NCBI GenBank assembly: GCA_001465935.1
Contig: LNKV01000015.1
Coordinates: forward strand, 434,001-498,000
Length of the DNA stretch: 64,000 nucleotides
Direction: 5' to 3'
From: Clarireedia homoeocarpa
Lineage: Eukaryota; Ascomycota; Leotiomycetes; Helotiales; Rutstroemiaceae
Made by a program: the position numbers and the translations under genes. The notes below the pieces were generated by a model that had not been told where the DNA came from, made no database searches, and was given only the letters and a program-made list of their open reading frames with translations. Shown here piece after piece: positions 34,516 through 49,396 of the stretch. Position 1 is the stretch's first letter. Each line of letters opens with the position of its first letter.

Positions 34516-35569
34516 AGGGTCGCGTCGTATGAGGTAACTCTTCCCTCGCTTCTGTTTGGCGCTGTTTTTTGTGTTGTATGGCGGTTTCTGCCAATGTTTC
34601 TCGCTTTCTCGATGATTATTGATTGATTAATCGACAGATTGACTGCTCAGTGCGTTCTGGATTGATGTCAAGATGACGCGGTCCGTGATCTGATATAAAT
34701 ATCAAAAGAAGGGGGAAACAAGCTGGTCAAATATGAAATGGAGGTAAGGATCTTCTCCATCTATACGAATGATTGGGTGATTCAGCTCAGATGAGGTCGA
34801 ACATCTTGAACTATGAAGTATTAAAAAAAAAACCTTGAGAGTAGCAACGGCGTCCGAATGGTCGGAAGTACGAAAATTCAGAGTTATGTAAATTATGCAT
34901 GGAAACACAGATCGAAACCATTGAAGAAGGCCACTTAGGACCACTTCTCCGAAGACCATTTACAATCATCCTGTCCCTGAATCGTGCATATATCTGGAAT
35001 ACTTGAGGCTTAGACTACCTTCAATGAGTTAGGCCACGATGAGAGGTCTCATCCAAACCTTGGAAATGACAATATCTCCATGAATATTACATTGTTATAC
35101 CGTGCTCTACCGTGTTTTGTCCCGTAACTATTCCACCTCATGCTGAGTCGTCCGCTTGATATTACCACACCTTCCCTTACCTACTCGGGCAGCTTCTCTA
35201 GTAAGTAAGGTCGGGATCGTTGGAAGATCAAAAAACGGTACGAAGGTAGAGACACCCACGATGCAAGATGCGAGACGGTGGGGAACTCCTTCATTCCTCC
35301 CCTTCTCGATGGAATGTGGAGCTCAGACATCACGACGTGGTATATAGTGTCCCTAGGGAGAATTAAGACAGCGATTGCAATGAAGTAGTTACAAATGTGG
35401 TAAAGACTCATGTGTACCGATGATGATGTTTGACTCTTCGTACCGTACTTATCTAGGTGCATTTGTGGTTCTGCAGACAAAGTCGATTTAGATTTGAGCC
35501 TAGACGTGGAGTGGTGGTATTCTGCGTACAACAACACCAACAATACCCTATTATAGAAGTAGAGCATTT

Positions 35570-36540
35570 ACTTGTAAGATATTACCCTTAGAAGCATAGA
35601 CCTCTTGCTTCCCGATTAAATCCATCGTACAGCCGTAGAAAGCCGAGAGGCTACTTTCTCGAAGTTAAGGTCAGGTTGAGCAGACCCAGTGGCTGCAAAG
35701 AGTGCTCTAGTTCTCTAGAACTGTTGAATACACCTAGTACTTTGTTTAACTACCATAGACCTTCATACTACACGATCTATAGACGTCCCAAAGTCCTCTT
35801 CACAAATCTATTTCTCTGCCATATCCACTAGTGAATCTAGGTAAATTTACTGCATCTGCGGACTACTCTGACTCTCTAACTATACCTATTGGATTTCGTA
35901 TTAGCTATGTTAACTGGCTGTTTTATGTTAATATGACGAATTTTAGATACCCTTTCAGATAGATGCATAATGTACCTTGAATCTTCCCAGTAGGCACATC
36001 CGATCTACTTCGTATGTTGATCATCTAGAATGACCCCTTAACAATATACCTTGAACCTAGCTTACTGTCATCTACGGTCTGTACTATATATATACATACT
36101 TTTTGTGGTACCAACTATCAAGATGATTATGAATCTTCATCAATTTTTCGAGTAGCGAGGAGAGGGCCACATCATATCTCTACATATTTGTAACAGTATA
36201 TTATACTAACTATCTGTACACATAATTCCACTGTTCAGTAATTTCTTTAATGATCCTTAGATCATGATCTAGGATACCCTTGTGAACGTTTCATCAAAAC
36301 ATCGTTTATATACTTCCTATTTAGAGCGTAAGTCGCGAGACGTCTATGTGTTTGGATGGAGAGCAATCGCAGCAAAAGATCAACCGGGGCATTTGGGGTT
36401 GTATATCTACCTGAATATACCCTCCCAGTCTTAATAAAATTAACTTTGATAAAAGGTCCGAGAGCCATAGATGAGAGTAGAAGAGCATGCTCTCAGTAGA
36501 GAGAGCACAGAGCAGCAATCATAGTTGCGGAAAGCGGAGC
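35570..36540. other. AT-rich, stop-dense patch, probably RIP-mutated repeat
   Basis: The sequence is dense in CTA, TAG and TAA on both strands and has no frame longer than about 70 codons, unlike the DNA around it. This is how repeats look after CpA to TpA mutation. I could not identify reverse transcriptase, integrase or transposase motifs, so the repeat type is unknown. One TACTTCGTA copy lies at 36006-36014. Confidence 0.35.
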
Positions 36541-39390
36541 GGCCCTTTTGTCCCCCTCTCTGTTCAATTGACCCGTGGCGTGGAACAACGGGCTTAAGAG
36601 AGACAGCGGGAATTCGTAATAGAACCCACTGTTAGGAAGTATAAAACATTGAAACTCCCGAGGTATTGGGTATTGGTCTGCAACCTAGTAGCTGACTAGT
36701 TCTAGTATCATCCAGAAAAGATCACGAAGTACGATGACCCAAACTAGAACAATGCTTTAAAGGGAAACTAGAATAATAACCAACCGCCTTGGTATCTTGG
36801 AAGGCTATGGTCCCCGATTCGGTAACCCGCCAGGCTTACTTTGGTATGGCTGTCCAGGCCGTAAGAGTCCCGAGGATCTTAATAAATCAATAAGTCACCA
36901 ACCGAAGTCATTCATCCTATTCATTCAACCATTGACCTTGTTTCTTAGGGGGGCTTAATAGTGTGCTGATATACCAGCTCATTGACCAATGGTTCTACCG
37001 TCCAAATGTCATTGTATCCATGTTTGAGATCAACCGTGCCGCACCAAGTACCCTGTAACTTGACTTTTGTCCCGGATAGTTTCGGTCAGAAATCCGTGAG
37101 ATCTATTCATCAGATGATGATAAAAAGGGTTTCAGGTACAACCTCGTGGGAAGACTTCAAACTATGGTGCCTATGAGGTAATTGAGCATTCATTCTCGAA
37201 GTCCCGACATTCAGCCGAGGAACGATCTTTCCGGGCAATGTCTCATTTGGTTTCTTACCTCACTACCAACGACTGACAATATTACGACCAACATATCACG
37301 ACTCACCTCGCCGTTGTGCGGTCTACCCCAGCTAGGACATATTATTATATCGTATCTTAACACATCGTACATCACATGCATGGAAAAGACCAACATGAAG
37401 TCCAAACTCATCAATCCATTACATCGAAACCCACGGTAAAGATTTCATAAGCACTTCATCAGTTTCGCTTCTCGTCAAACAAAACCACTCCTGACATCTG
37501 ACATTCCTACCTACAACAGCAACGACTAAGGACCGCCAGCGAGTCTTGGCTGCACGGGTAGATCAACTGATTTACTCTTACTCAGCCGACTTTCTCCTCT
37601 CACACTATTTCTATACCCTTAAAGCTATATCTTACTACCCAACTAAACCACACTTCAAAACCACTGGACGTCATTGAGAAGTCGCATCTTGCTTAACCTT
37701 GGTAATGCTTAGCATGGTGTCTCGCACCCAGCTGTACTCAAGTAAGTTAGTTGCGCACCTGGTTGAGGAAAGGCTTCCTAAGTGAGCTCCATGCTGTCTC
37801 GACTCACTTGGGAACAATTCTCTTACAGTAAGAAAACACGAAATGAGTTCTTCCATCTTCAAGACTTTGCCAAGCTGGATAGGTTTACGTTCTGGCCGAT
37901 AACCGAACAAAAGTCTCCAATTTTCTTTTCCCAATCCTTCACTGTCGTTCCGGCGCATTCATTCAACAACTGCCTTGTACCCTGCCGATACTGCACGCAG
38001 GCCACCATCACATCTACACAGTCATAAGCTTGTACACATCCGGGAGCATTAAACGATTACTGATCCAATAGCCCAGGGTCTGGCAGTCTGGCAGGGTCTG
38101 CCAACGAAAAAGCTCCCCAACCATCATTAGCAATGATAATCGCCCTCATGGATACGAGTCCTAGTGTCCCAAGGTTCGGAGATATGAGCGAAAGGGTAGC
38201 ATTCTGGGCGGTTGTACATCAATCCCCAAGGTATCTCGGTTGTTTATGGCGAAAATCATCTTTGTACGACCTTGGAAGGGGGAAAATGTGCCCGACAGAC
38301 GACAACTGCCGATGGTCTGATCTTTTGGTGTAACACGCGGCGTGATCACCCAATGATGACGACAGCGTCATCCAGCGACAATATTTTCGGACAACGTCGA
38401 CATCAACACCGACGTCGAAATCTCGGCTTTCTTCAACAAGCCCCGGAAAAAAGCTCTGTCCGCATAACACTCCGTCTTCATAAATCTGACAGGTCGCTAG
38501 CCTATGATCGTCCCCTCAAGGTCCCTCACGCGGTAATTTAAGGCCGGAGAAGCTATTCAGCACGCCCTCCCGGACGTTAGCTCTATTGTCCATTGATTGA
38601 CTGTTCAGGCCCTCTTAATTCCGCACGCCCGTACTTGAATGCCTTTCACTCGTAGCAGTCTCATCTCACCCCAACTGCCCTCTGATTAGTACGGTGGAGT
38701 TCTCTCCGATACTCTATCCCCCTTTCATTTCTCTTACTCCTTTGTTCTTGCCTCTTAGAGTAAGTAACTCCCGACGCTTTCTCGCAACATGCTCCCCAAT
38801 TGGTCTGCGTATAGTAAAATGATGGCATAACCAGCTACGAGCTACGGTACTACTTCAAGAGCTGCGGAAATACGGGCGCTGCTCCTGCATTCATTCCTCA
38901 GGTAAATGTGCTGCTGCCACATACAGTAGGTCCCTCCCAGCGAGTATGTAGAAGCTCGTTCGCCACATGTCACACAGACGGACCAAACAGACCGCACTGA
39001 TATTGGTTGACGGGGAACACATCCAGAACGATAGTTACTGCTCAATTCTTGGGGGCCAAATCGGATTGCGAGAACTTCTGATCTTGTGTCACCCCAATAA
39101 CCGCTGAACGAGCAGGGGGGCATCGCACCGCAGGAACCTAATCCGCTATCGAATTGCGCATCGGATTTCGCTTTTTTTTTAAATCCGATCATCTCGAAAA
39201 CCTACATGCACCTCCATACTAAAGAGCCTATGCTGACCAACTGACCAATTGTAACCTTTCTGTACTGTAGTGAGTGGCTTCGTACTACTACAGATAGTTC
39301 TACAGTGCCCCCCACTCACGCCCCAGCTGAACGGCGTACGGGCGAACGTGGCCCGAGATATGTAAAAGTCATGGACTTAATTTCTCTATC

Positions 39391-39455
39391 AGTGGTGGTG
39401 TAGTGGTGGTGTAGTGGTGGTGTAGTGGTGGTGTAGTGGTGTCGTAGTGGTGTCG
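39391..39455. repeat. 11-bp minisatellite, about six units
   Basis: Tandem units of GTAGTGGTGGT, with the last two varied to GTAGTGGTGTC. There are no spacers, so it is not CRISPR-like. Confidence 0.85.
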
Positions 39456-42400
39456 CACGGAAAACGTCGGATATGGAGAGACATGCGGGAAAAAGCTACT
39501 CTACTCCACCACTGTGTTCAGATCTCAAAGCAGTTCCTTCAGCTCACTCGCAAACTCAATATTTCCCATCATCAATTGCGATCCAGAACAATGATGACGA
39601 TAAGACAGATAGACGTTCTCGATCCTTCCTTTTTTCCTTTTCAGCTCACCTCACGTCACATCTCAAACAAATTACTACTTGCTGCCTTGTCTCGAATATA
39701 GAGAGGGTTATCAAACATTCACCTGCAACCTCCTGATCTGTGTAATCTAATTTGACCCAACTAACTATTTCGATTTCCCTCTTCTGCTTTTCCGTGCTTA
39801 CTCAACTCAACTCTACTGAACCCCCCTAACTCGACCTCACCCAACCAACTGTACCCATACATACCATACCTTACAATTCGAACACCAACTCGAAATCCCA
39901 AGCCAGCCCGGTCTAGACCGCTTCCCGGAAAATGAAACATGAAGATCATCCCGTCCATCCCTCCATCCTTCATCAGCACATTCATTTAGCCAGGAGGGGG
40001 CATACCAAATCCAACATCGGAATCGGGAAGTCGGGGCACTCAAACTCGGCTCGGCTTCGGCTTGCAAGACGTCGACTCGGCTTCCTTCTAAGAAATGTGT
40101 ATGTAATCTGGCGCAGCTGACTTGATGATTGGGCCGTTTTGGGTGGGCGAATGGAAACAACAGAAGGGAGGTTTCGTACACATACCGCACCGCATCTTCC
40201 TTTGGGGGGGGGGTTATTAGAAATGCATAAACTTCGCACGTATTCCCCTGTTCGGCATTCTGCGACATAACTGGATACGGTTATGGGTATAGTTACGGCA
40301 TCGGGTTTCTACCGCCTTATGTTAAGGTTGGCTTATGTCTCTCACGTCTGTCCACTTTCTCGGTCCTGTTCTTCCTTCATTCTGCACTTTTTTGTTTTTC
40401 CCGTGCCTATGGGTTTGGCGGATTGTTTATTGTCTGGGGTCCCCGTGTTTCCCGTGTTGCACAAGACCAAGGCAGGAAATTGCATAGGTCATGGATTTAA
40501 GAATTTCTGTCCGGTCGGCTGGTGGCAGGATGGCATGAGATGGGTTAAGTGCTTATCACAACAAGGCGGAGTTGGTAAGCGAATCGTGAGTAAGTAAGTC
40601 GCTGGACCGGTTTTCGATATCCAGGGAAAGAATTTACGGAAAGATTGGCGTTTGGTACTGACATTGTGAAAGGAAATTGCAGACTAGGGGCCAAGAACAA
40701 AAGAACGGTCAGAGAAGATGGTCAGGAGAAGGGTCATTTACTTTACATCTGTATCTACACTTTAGGACACTAAAAGATTACCAGAGTAGATTGGGTTTGC
40801 GCCACCTTTTTCTTCCAGCCAGCTGCTGGTTGACAGGTAATCCCACTCTCTGCTTTTGTGAAACGCCATTGATGTGGCGTTCTTGTCTTTCTAGATAGGA
40901 TGGTGAGTGCGATGCTTGTATCACCAGTGCCAGCAAGCTAGGCAGAAGGTAGGCAGAAGGTAGGCAGATAGTTGCAGATTTACAGAAAGAAGCTTTACAG
41001 CTCATACATTTTTTCCTGAATTGCATGAATTGGAAGTTATATCAGCTAGATTTGTGGTTTGGGAACGGTACAACACAAGGGGCATTTTGGCGATATGTGT
41101 GTGTGTGTATATGTGCACAGGGTGGATGTGTGATACGATGCGGGGTTGTGGCGTAGAATGCGCTAGGTTGCAGTGTGGTTGTGTTACAATGCACCGGTCG
41201 GTGTTACTATGCTTGGATAAGGCAATGGATAAGAACGGGGAATGATTATAGGGTGGCAGCCTATTCTTCCTTGTGTCACATAGCGATTTCTTTGGGACGA
41301 CGGACAGAGTAGTTTCCGTGCGATGGAAGACAGGATTGATGTGCTCAGATCGCTTTTGGGTGGGATAAGATAGAGAAAGGATACGACAGCAGGATGGTAC
41401 GGGATTTGGGTTGGCATGGAGATGGGAATTCAGCGTGGGACGGACAAAGTTCCGAACTAGCTCTACTACCAAGAAGATGTCTCATTGAGAACGGTTCCTC
41501 CACCCTGAAAGTAGATATGTACATGACGTTGCTAACCAACTGGAAGTGCTCTAGCCTCGACGCAGCTACCTTAGGGTTCAATTGGTGTCTAACTATCTAA
41601 CCGCATCTAGGACGATTTCTTCAATAACCCTAGACAAGTCCTCTTGCTCATTCATTCTCTCCTTTACATCGAAAAAGACTAGTAAACTCTCTTCATTTCT
41701 CTGCTTACTCTACCCTCGGAATTTGAAATGACCACGAGATCAATCAATCAATCATCCACGAGCCAAGTCGGAGGAGATGAAACATACGCGTAACCTCGAG
41801 GTTTTCATCATCGTTTCTCACTCTCTCTACGAGTACATGCCACATGGGATGAAGGGCAAGAAGAAAGCTTCCTTATGTCCCGGAGTTATCCCGTGTCGTC
41901 TGCACAGGAAGCATCTCCCGGGGTTTTGGCACCACGGATATGATAGCTCATTATCGTGTCTTCTTTGCATTACTCGGCAAAGGAGAGGAACTCTGTTCCC
42001 ATCGTTATGCTAGTGCATCTTTTGGAGATTTACTCCTAATATCAAAAAGCCTATATCATGTATAGACAGGTATTGTCCGTCTATGGACAAGACGCCAAGC
42101 TTGTCTGAGCTGTTTGATATTACTCTCTGCCCAGGTATATTCTTAGTACAGATACATCCAGTAAGTTCGATTCCACATTTACATGGTAAAGGGTTATAAG
42201 CTGAGGTAGATCATCTTTCAACCTACCGTGCCACAGATATTTTCAAATTATCGGATCACACTGGAAAGAAAGAAGGCAGCCGATTCGGTACCTGATATTC
42301 TGTGTTCGCTTGCTTTTTTCCATGTAGATGGGATAGCATAGATGGGAATAGGACCAGCTTGAGATTTGATGGCACGGCAGAGATGGAAAATGCACTGTAT

Positions 42401-43365
42401 TGCACTGGGGGTGTAGGAGGCTAATGTATGCATGTACCGACCGTTTTGGTATGACTTACATGGGAGATGGTGTCATTGGCTTGTAGAAAGAGTTTGTTGG
42501 ATGGGTGGTGGGAGGTAAGTGGTGGATTGATCCTTTTTTAATTTTCAATGCCGTGCTGAAGATCGATGCGATGTGATGCGGCTGGTCCGGAGAGACGGGT
42601 GGTATGAATGGAGAGTTGTATTGTACGAAGCGAAGTTTACCCGGCCAGGCATGCGTGGAACTCGAGGTGAAGATTGGCAATGTGTTAAGACAGGATGGGA
42701 TGAACGAGAGGCTTGTCTCTGGAGTTTAGAAGCTGAGGATGATGGCGGTTGGATGGGCTGGATCTTCTTACTTGATTCAACACCATCTACTGTCCCATAT
42801 CCATATCCATACTTTCACTTGCCGCCTTGACGGATGCTACTCACCCTATACTAATTAACAGTCATCATGTGCGACGATCAAATGATACAATTCTAATAAC
42901 CAGCGCCTCCTTTTCAATTTGACTTCACGCTTTCTCGATTTATTGTCCCAACTATCCATCCAACTATCCACCGCGCTAACTGGATATCTCCATCTCAACC
43001 GTTAACATTCATTTATCGTATAATACCACATCAAAGTTAGCCTGACCAATATCTCACCCCACAGGATACGAACCCGAAAACATACACCAAAAATACCCTC
43101 CCGAAACATGAGACTAATCCCCCCCCCCCTCCAATCCATAGATCAAAGAAGACCCCAAATGTCCCATCTCAAAATTCAATCTCACCACACCTCGCCTTTC
43201 TCTCCTTCAAACTATCTAGTCGAAAGACCCCTACCTTTTCTCCTTCCTTCCTTGCCCTCCTGTCTTTTCCTTGCCCTTCTGTCTTTTCCTTGCTCGTATG
43301 TATTTCGTCTGCCTTGTATCTTGCATCTTACCGAAACGGGCGCGCCTTGCTCTTGGCGAATTAGC

Positions 43366-43390
43366 CATGGCATGGCATGGCATGGCATGG
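43366..43390. repeat. (CATGG)n, five units
   Basis: Five perfect CATGG units. Confidence 0.9.
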
Positions 43391-44807
43391 CTCCCGGCTC
43401 ACGGCTCGCTTTCGCTTCATCTTTTCTCTCTGTGTTCCCGACCCGAGTTTTTGGTTAGGTTCTTATCCTCGTGTTCCTCGCTTGCTTACTTTCCTATTCA
43501 CGTACGGGGGTTACATGAAGGGTGAATTCCCGGCTGGTGGCATGGAATCGGAGCTTACTCCAGTCAGCACTTTCGGCCGTTGGGCCGCTGTACTGTACGT
43601 AGGGATGCTGATTGATTGTATGTATTCGGATAGGAATCGGCTATACGTAAGGAGTAAGTAACGTACATCTGTGCGACCGCTACTTGCTTACTCACTCATG
43701 AGTTGTAGTGAGCGGATCAAGTCTCTGTCATATCTCAAGTTGCCTCTCTGCATTTACAGTATAGTATGTAAAGTAAAGGTGGATATTTTCTTTTCTTACT
43801 CTAGTCTGTTTGATTGTTCATCACTTCCTATGACTACTGCGTTGCAGAATATTATGTATGAAGCTGCGCCTCCATCACGAACTACAGTTTTAGTTCATAT
43901 CATATCATAATCGTGTTTGTGATGAACCAGTTGGTGCATTTCCATAGCCTTTCTACTTTACTGATGACTGGATATGAATGGAAAGCAGATAGTCAGCGAC
44001 GGCAGTAGAGAAAGTATCGTGGGATGTAGAGACAGAACCGATGCAACCCGAGCGGATTAAAGTGGCCTTCGTCTCATTCCCTGGCATGTCAAGAATCCTC
44101 TAGCTATGGATGGAAAGAGGAAGAAGAGTTTTGTTTCAAGCTACCGTAGCTAGATCGAGCTGCCAGCCAGTGGGTGAGTTGTCTACTGCCCCTATGTGCC
44201 GTGTTGCAGGTAAGTTCACCTCACTAATCAAATATACGTGAAGGAAAGTAGAAAAAAGAAAGGAAAAATCCCACTCAGCAAGCTTGGAGATTGAATCGTC
44301 ATCAATCATCATCATCATCGTCGTCGTCAGCCCTAAACTATCACCATCTACCTAATTTATCTATCTAAACTCCGAGTCTCACCTCCAACTAGAGCTAAAT
44401 ACCTCAACCCCCACTTCACCCAAGTTCACCCAACACCAAACTAAAATAACATTTCACATGCTGACGTCTCAAAACTTGCGTTCCGCAAATCCCCTCTCCC
44501 TCAATTCCTCACACCGCGCGCCTCCTCAATTCAAAGAACCAGTCAGAGCATCAACTAACGCTTGCAATGCAGATGCCAAGACACGCGGGCTGCATAGTGT
44601 GCCAGAGTTTCGGGTTCGGATTCAGTCACATGTTTGCTGAGACGGGGCGCGTCGTACGTGGATGATAAGCTCTATAGATAGGTGAAAATTTTCTCGTTAT
44701 GGAAGGCTACGCGGTGTGTGGTTTTTGATGGGAGGGGCTGTGCTTGGAGGGGTTGGGAGCGTTTGATAGGAATTATGGAGTTGGGTTTTAGATGGATATA
44801 AGGTTTT

Positions 44808-44834
44808 GTATTGGTATTGGTATTGGTATTGGTA
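44808..44834. repeat. (GTATTG)n, about four units
   Basis: Perfect GTATTG hexanucleotide units. Confidence 0.85.
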
Positions 44835-47514
44835 AGTAGATCGATGGGGATGAATGTATCTGGCATGGTCTTGGTTGTATCGATACAGTTGCGTTGTCGT
44901 GAGGCTCCGTTATGTGGATGCCTTTTCAGTGCGATCAAGTGATCGGATCAATTTCTTAGTTTGGTTGAAGTTGAGGGATCCTTGACTAGTTGGATACGAT
45001 GGCATGCATTGAACAACTCCTGTTCGTGTTCGGCTTGGACGCAAGTTCAGCGATCAGATTGTATTGTGTTGGCGGAAGTTTTCGTGTTGTCGTTTCTGGT
45101 TCATTCCATTCACAATGAGCAGGAAGCACTGCACTGCAGTATCTTACTCATCAAATCATGACATCAACAGCTCCGCTGCTTTCCACCACTCTCCGCTGTG
45201 GTGGTCTCCGCTCTACATGTCAGAGAAGTATTGCTCCCTTGCATTTATATGCAGGGTCATATATGCAGGTCTTGAAGACAAGCAACAAAACTTTACTTCA
45301 AAATGAAGCAGCAAGGGGGAAGAGGGCATTGTAGATGATGAATGTGGAGCCTGAGTCTATTCTATTTCATCGGGTCTATAGCTTGGGATTTTGACAAAGC
45401 TATTGCATTTCTCTAGTCGGCTAGGAAGACGAATATTTCTTACATCGTTTGAAATAATCGTTCTGTTTCTGGCTGCTCCACTTGAAGGTTGCCCATGTCT
45501 TAGTTCCACGCACCTAGTTGGATGCGCGTAAGAATGAGACAGTTAATGGTATACCTGTTTACAGGCTGGTGACAACCCTTTGATATACAAGCTATTTTGG
45601 CGGTTTACTAGTTCGGTAAATCGCTGGGTTGGAGTGCAAGAAGGGAACTCAGGGTATATCTGCGGGCCGTAGATGTGAAGCGCCAGTGCAGGGAGAGAAG
45701 CACACTGGGATATGCTTGTATTCTTTGTATATTCTTTCAAATCACATATCTATCGAGAATTTTGCTTGATAATCTACCGATGGTTCGATAGATTTACAGC
45801 TGAAGCTCTTTACGTGATAGTAATTGTTTGAGGTATGCCTGCGAGGTGTGGATATCTTGCTGGCTGTCCAGCATCCGGAATACTAGTTTGGTATTTGGAT
45901 AGTCTATTGAAAGGACAAATCTCGCAAGTAGAGAAAGGAGGCATCAATTCGCAGTATGCTTGTGTTGCATGTAACTATTCGAACTTCGAACATTTCAAAA
46001 CTAAATTGACAATATTGACAACTGATAGCGAACTGCCACCTAGTGACAAAACTAGCTCTTCCTCAACGCACCTACTCTTCTATTCAACGGCCGACTTGCT
46101 GCAAGTCATCGCTTCTCACTTCCAGGGAAATCCTCACCGTAGTTTGGATGGGTAGTAACACGGTCCATTCACGGGACTACACGACGACAGAAAAAACTTC
46201 AAACTGACTGAGAGCATGGAGAGATCTCCGATCGCAGGTATAATCTCTCGATATCGAGAAGATAAGATGGCTTGGTGTAAATGCCGACATACTCATGCAG
46301 CGATTCAATTGTGCCTCTGCTAAGTGGACCAATATACAATCCACCACGCTCAGGGCACCCACGTATCCATTCTTGTCCCCACTCAGATGCATGCATATAC
46401 GCACGAAGAAATGCATGCATGCACGCATCCGCTGTACAAAATATCAATTTTCCCATCTTCTCTTCGATTGAAAAGTTCTCTTCAGTCAAGATACCAACAT
46501 TGAGTTTAGTGTCCACTTGACTCAAAACCTATGTCTCCACCCACACATGGTAAGATTACATTGCCATAACAGCATTCGCAAATCCCATCTCTTCCTCGCT
46601 GCACTCCACATGACTCAAACCAGACCAGCCTTGCCACGAAATGCTCCAAAGCCTACCCGTTTCTGGAAAACAGCACAACACGATTGCGTATCCATATCCA
46701 TCAACCTATTTCCGCCCTATCACGTCATTGAGCAGCTTGTCTGGGCTGAAACAACAAACATAATAACCCTGCGCAGATACATCATCCTTAGTTTCGAGTA
46801 ATGTAATTCTACAGATCTGCCTGCTCACTACTGCAACCATCGTAGCTGCAGTGCTTGCTTGCACGCCCTCGCTGTATGGAAGACAGCCAAGATGCTTCCA
46901 TGGTGTTCCATGATTCTTCGCTGCTAACGCATACCGCTTCACTGCTCTAGTGGGCGTACTCGTCTATTTGCAAATCCATCTACCTATACAACTCTCCCAC
47001 CCACACACTCATCTACACAACCACCAACCACCAACCACCAATCGCCGACCCCGAAGTCACCCCGCCCATACTTTGCCCCCCCAAAGCCCCCCCAAACCAA
47101 CCCCTCCTTTCACCGACATCTCACACATGCCCATACACACACCCCATTTCCCATTCCTCCCCACCTCACCCCACTAGAGCTAAAATAGCTCTAAACCCTA
47201 TCTATCCAACTCTTTCCAATCCCTTCGGCGATCAACCATAGCGTACCCCGTGAGGTATGCACAAACGATCATGTCGAGCTTAATCGCTGCTCCCACTTGC
47301 TCCAACCCCACTTTCCTTCCCTTTCCTTCGTCCTCAGTCCTTCCTTGCTTCACTTAGATCCAGTAACTATTCGTGGAAGTATATGAGCGAGCTAATGTAT
47401 GACTCCACATGAGCTATTCCGCGCGCACCGATCGCATGCACGGAAGAAATATTCGCTCGCACGCGGAGATATTGTGTATCGTAAACTGAATCAACCTCCC
47501 TACATCAACCCGTA

Positions 47515-47550
47515 CCGTAACATCGACCGTAACATCGACCGTAACATCGA
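47515..47550. repeat. 12-bp tandem repeat, three perfect units
   Basis: Three perfect copies of CCGTAACATCGA. Confidence 0.9.
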
Positions 47551-49370
47551 AAATGCCGTAGCCACCAGCCGAGGTACGTATGTTTATTTTCATTTCCAGT
47601 CTACTCCTAGCCCATCCACTCAAAATGCAGAACCTAGACTGTGTGTGGTGCTATGACTTGAACTCATCTCCACTCCCACAGCCAATAAACCACCTTACCA
47701 AGCAGGCTGGTTGGCTGTGTGGCTGTGTTTGCTCAGCTGCTTGCTTACTTGCGTACTCAGCTAGTTTAATCCCAATATGCATCGTACCATTCTGTAAACA
47801 TCGCAGTTCCCTCCATCTGTCACTCCCTCGTGCCTCTCCCCTTCCAGATCCGGAAATTCCAGCAGAATACACCACACCATTCTAGTCATGACCCTCGTCC
47901 CAGCACATCCCATCCACCCCACTTTCCGCTGTCTTTTCCTGCGAAACATATTTCCTGCTCGCACATTGATGCATACGGATGGATAGATAGATGGGGCGTA
48001 TCCGCTCCCGATCTCGATTGTCGCATCTCCCGTTTCCTCCGCTGGTTCATATCCCTGCTTCGTTACTTTCGTCTTTGTCAATTGGGTCTTGAGCTTGTGA
48101 TCGCTTCTGGCTGTGTATACATGGGCTGGTGGTGCTCAGCTCAGCCCAGCTCGTGCCTCTTGGTTTTGGGGGTGGTATCAGATCATGCTATTCAGCTTGT
48201 ATGTGGATATAGCGAGAAAGAATGATTCTCACAGCTCAGACTGTCTCGTGCTTCCTGTCATGTTGCCGTTTCTGTTCTATCCTTCCTCTACCCCCCCCCC
48301 CCCCCCTTCTTTGCTCCACCTCCGAACCTCCCCACCTCAGCAGGGCATGTTCCGCTCCCGAGATCTATCTCCACTCATTCCCATCCTCTCTCATCTACTC
48401 CCAACATCATATTCCCGAGCCCAAATACTTCTAATCCCAACCCGCCATACTTATCCCTGTCCATACAACTCCCCAGTCCATGTCCATATGCTTCCATTCA
48501 CTTGATCTACCTCAGACCCGCACTCAATCTCGCATTCAATCTCGCATTCCTAATTTTCCGTCCATTCCTCCCTTCCCACTGCATTCCGGTTTTCCGATCT
48601 CCCGCCCCAATATCCGTGCCCTCCCCCCCCACCAACGAGCAACAAGCAACACCCCTGAATCGGATCTCTATCGCCGATTTCCGCAACCCACATCTCTTAC
48701 CAAGTTTCAAAACTCGAGTCAATGAATGGGTCAGGAGGCTGTGGTTCTTGAGTCAGGATCAGCTAATCTGCTCTACCCACTATAAACCACTTAACAGCAG
48801 CACCCTTACATCAAGCACTCACCATCCAGTAACACAACTGCACCGAAATTGAACCAAAACAAAGCAGAATAACTTAAAATCAAACTCCCCAAGCGCGCCA
48901 ATAAAACAAGACACACACCACTTCCACCCCAAAACTCAAACTCAAACTCAATCTCAGGATTTAAACTCAAACTCAACCTTAGGATTTAGACTCAGACTCG
49001 AGATGTATGGGGAGACTTCCCTGCTTGCTAAGAAGGGGGGGTTGTAATTCCAAAGCTCTAAGCCAAGTGGGATAAAGAAACAGGAAACGAAGCAAAACAA
49101 TACGAATGAATCGCTCTGGTATAGCATACTTGCTTGCTTGTCCAAGATCTGGTTTCAAATACCGGGTACGCGAATTCTTGCTGAGGGGATGGATCCAGAT
49201 TGATTTCCAATTCTCCTCACTCCCTATCTCGCTTAGTTTTGTTCCTTTTCATTGATATCACTCAACCCGAACAGACCTGGCAAGTCCAGAGCTGAGATGT
49301 GCCGAGCCCGGCACCATAAGCACCTGGTGGAGAAATAGTTGATGTGGATGAATTTGTACAAATACCATAA

Positions 49371-49396
49371 TACATACACACATACATACATACATC
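49371..49396. repeat. (ACAT)n microsatellite
   Basis: A run of ACAT/ACAC units, slightly imperfect at its left end. Confidence 0.75.

Noticed and set aside
39391..39455. Regular 11-bp repeats suggestive of a CRISPR array
   Set aside because: Units are directly adjacent with no spacers and the genome is fungal; it is a minisatellite.
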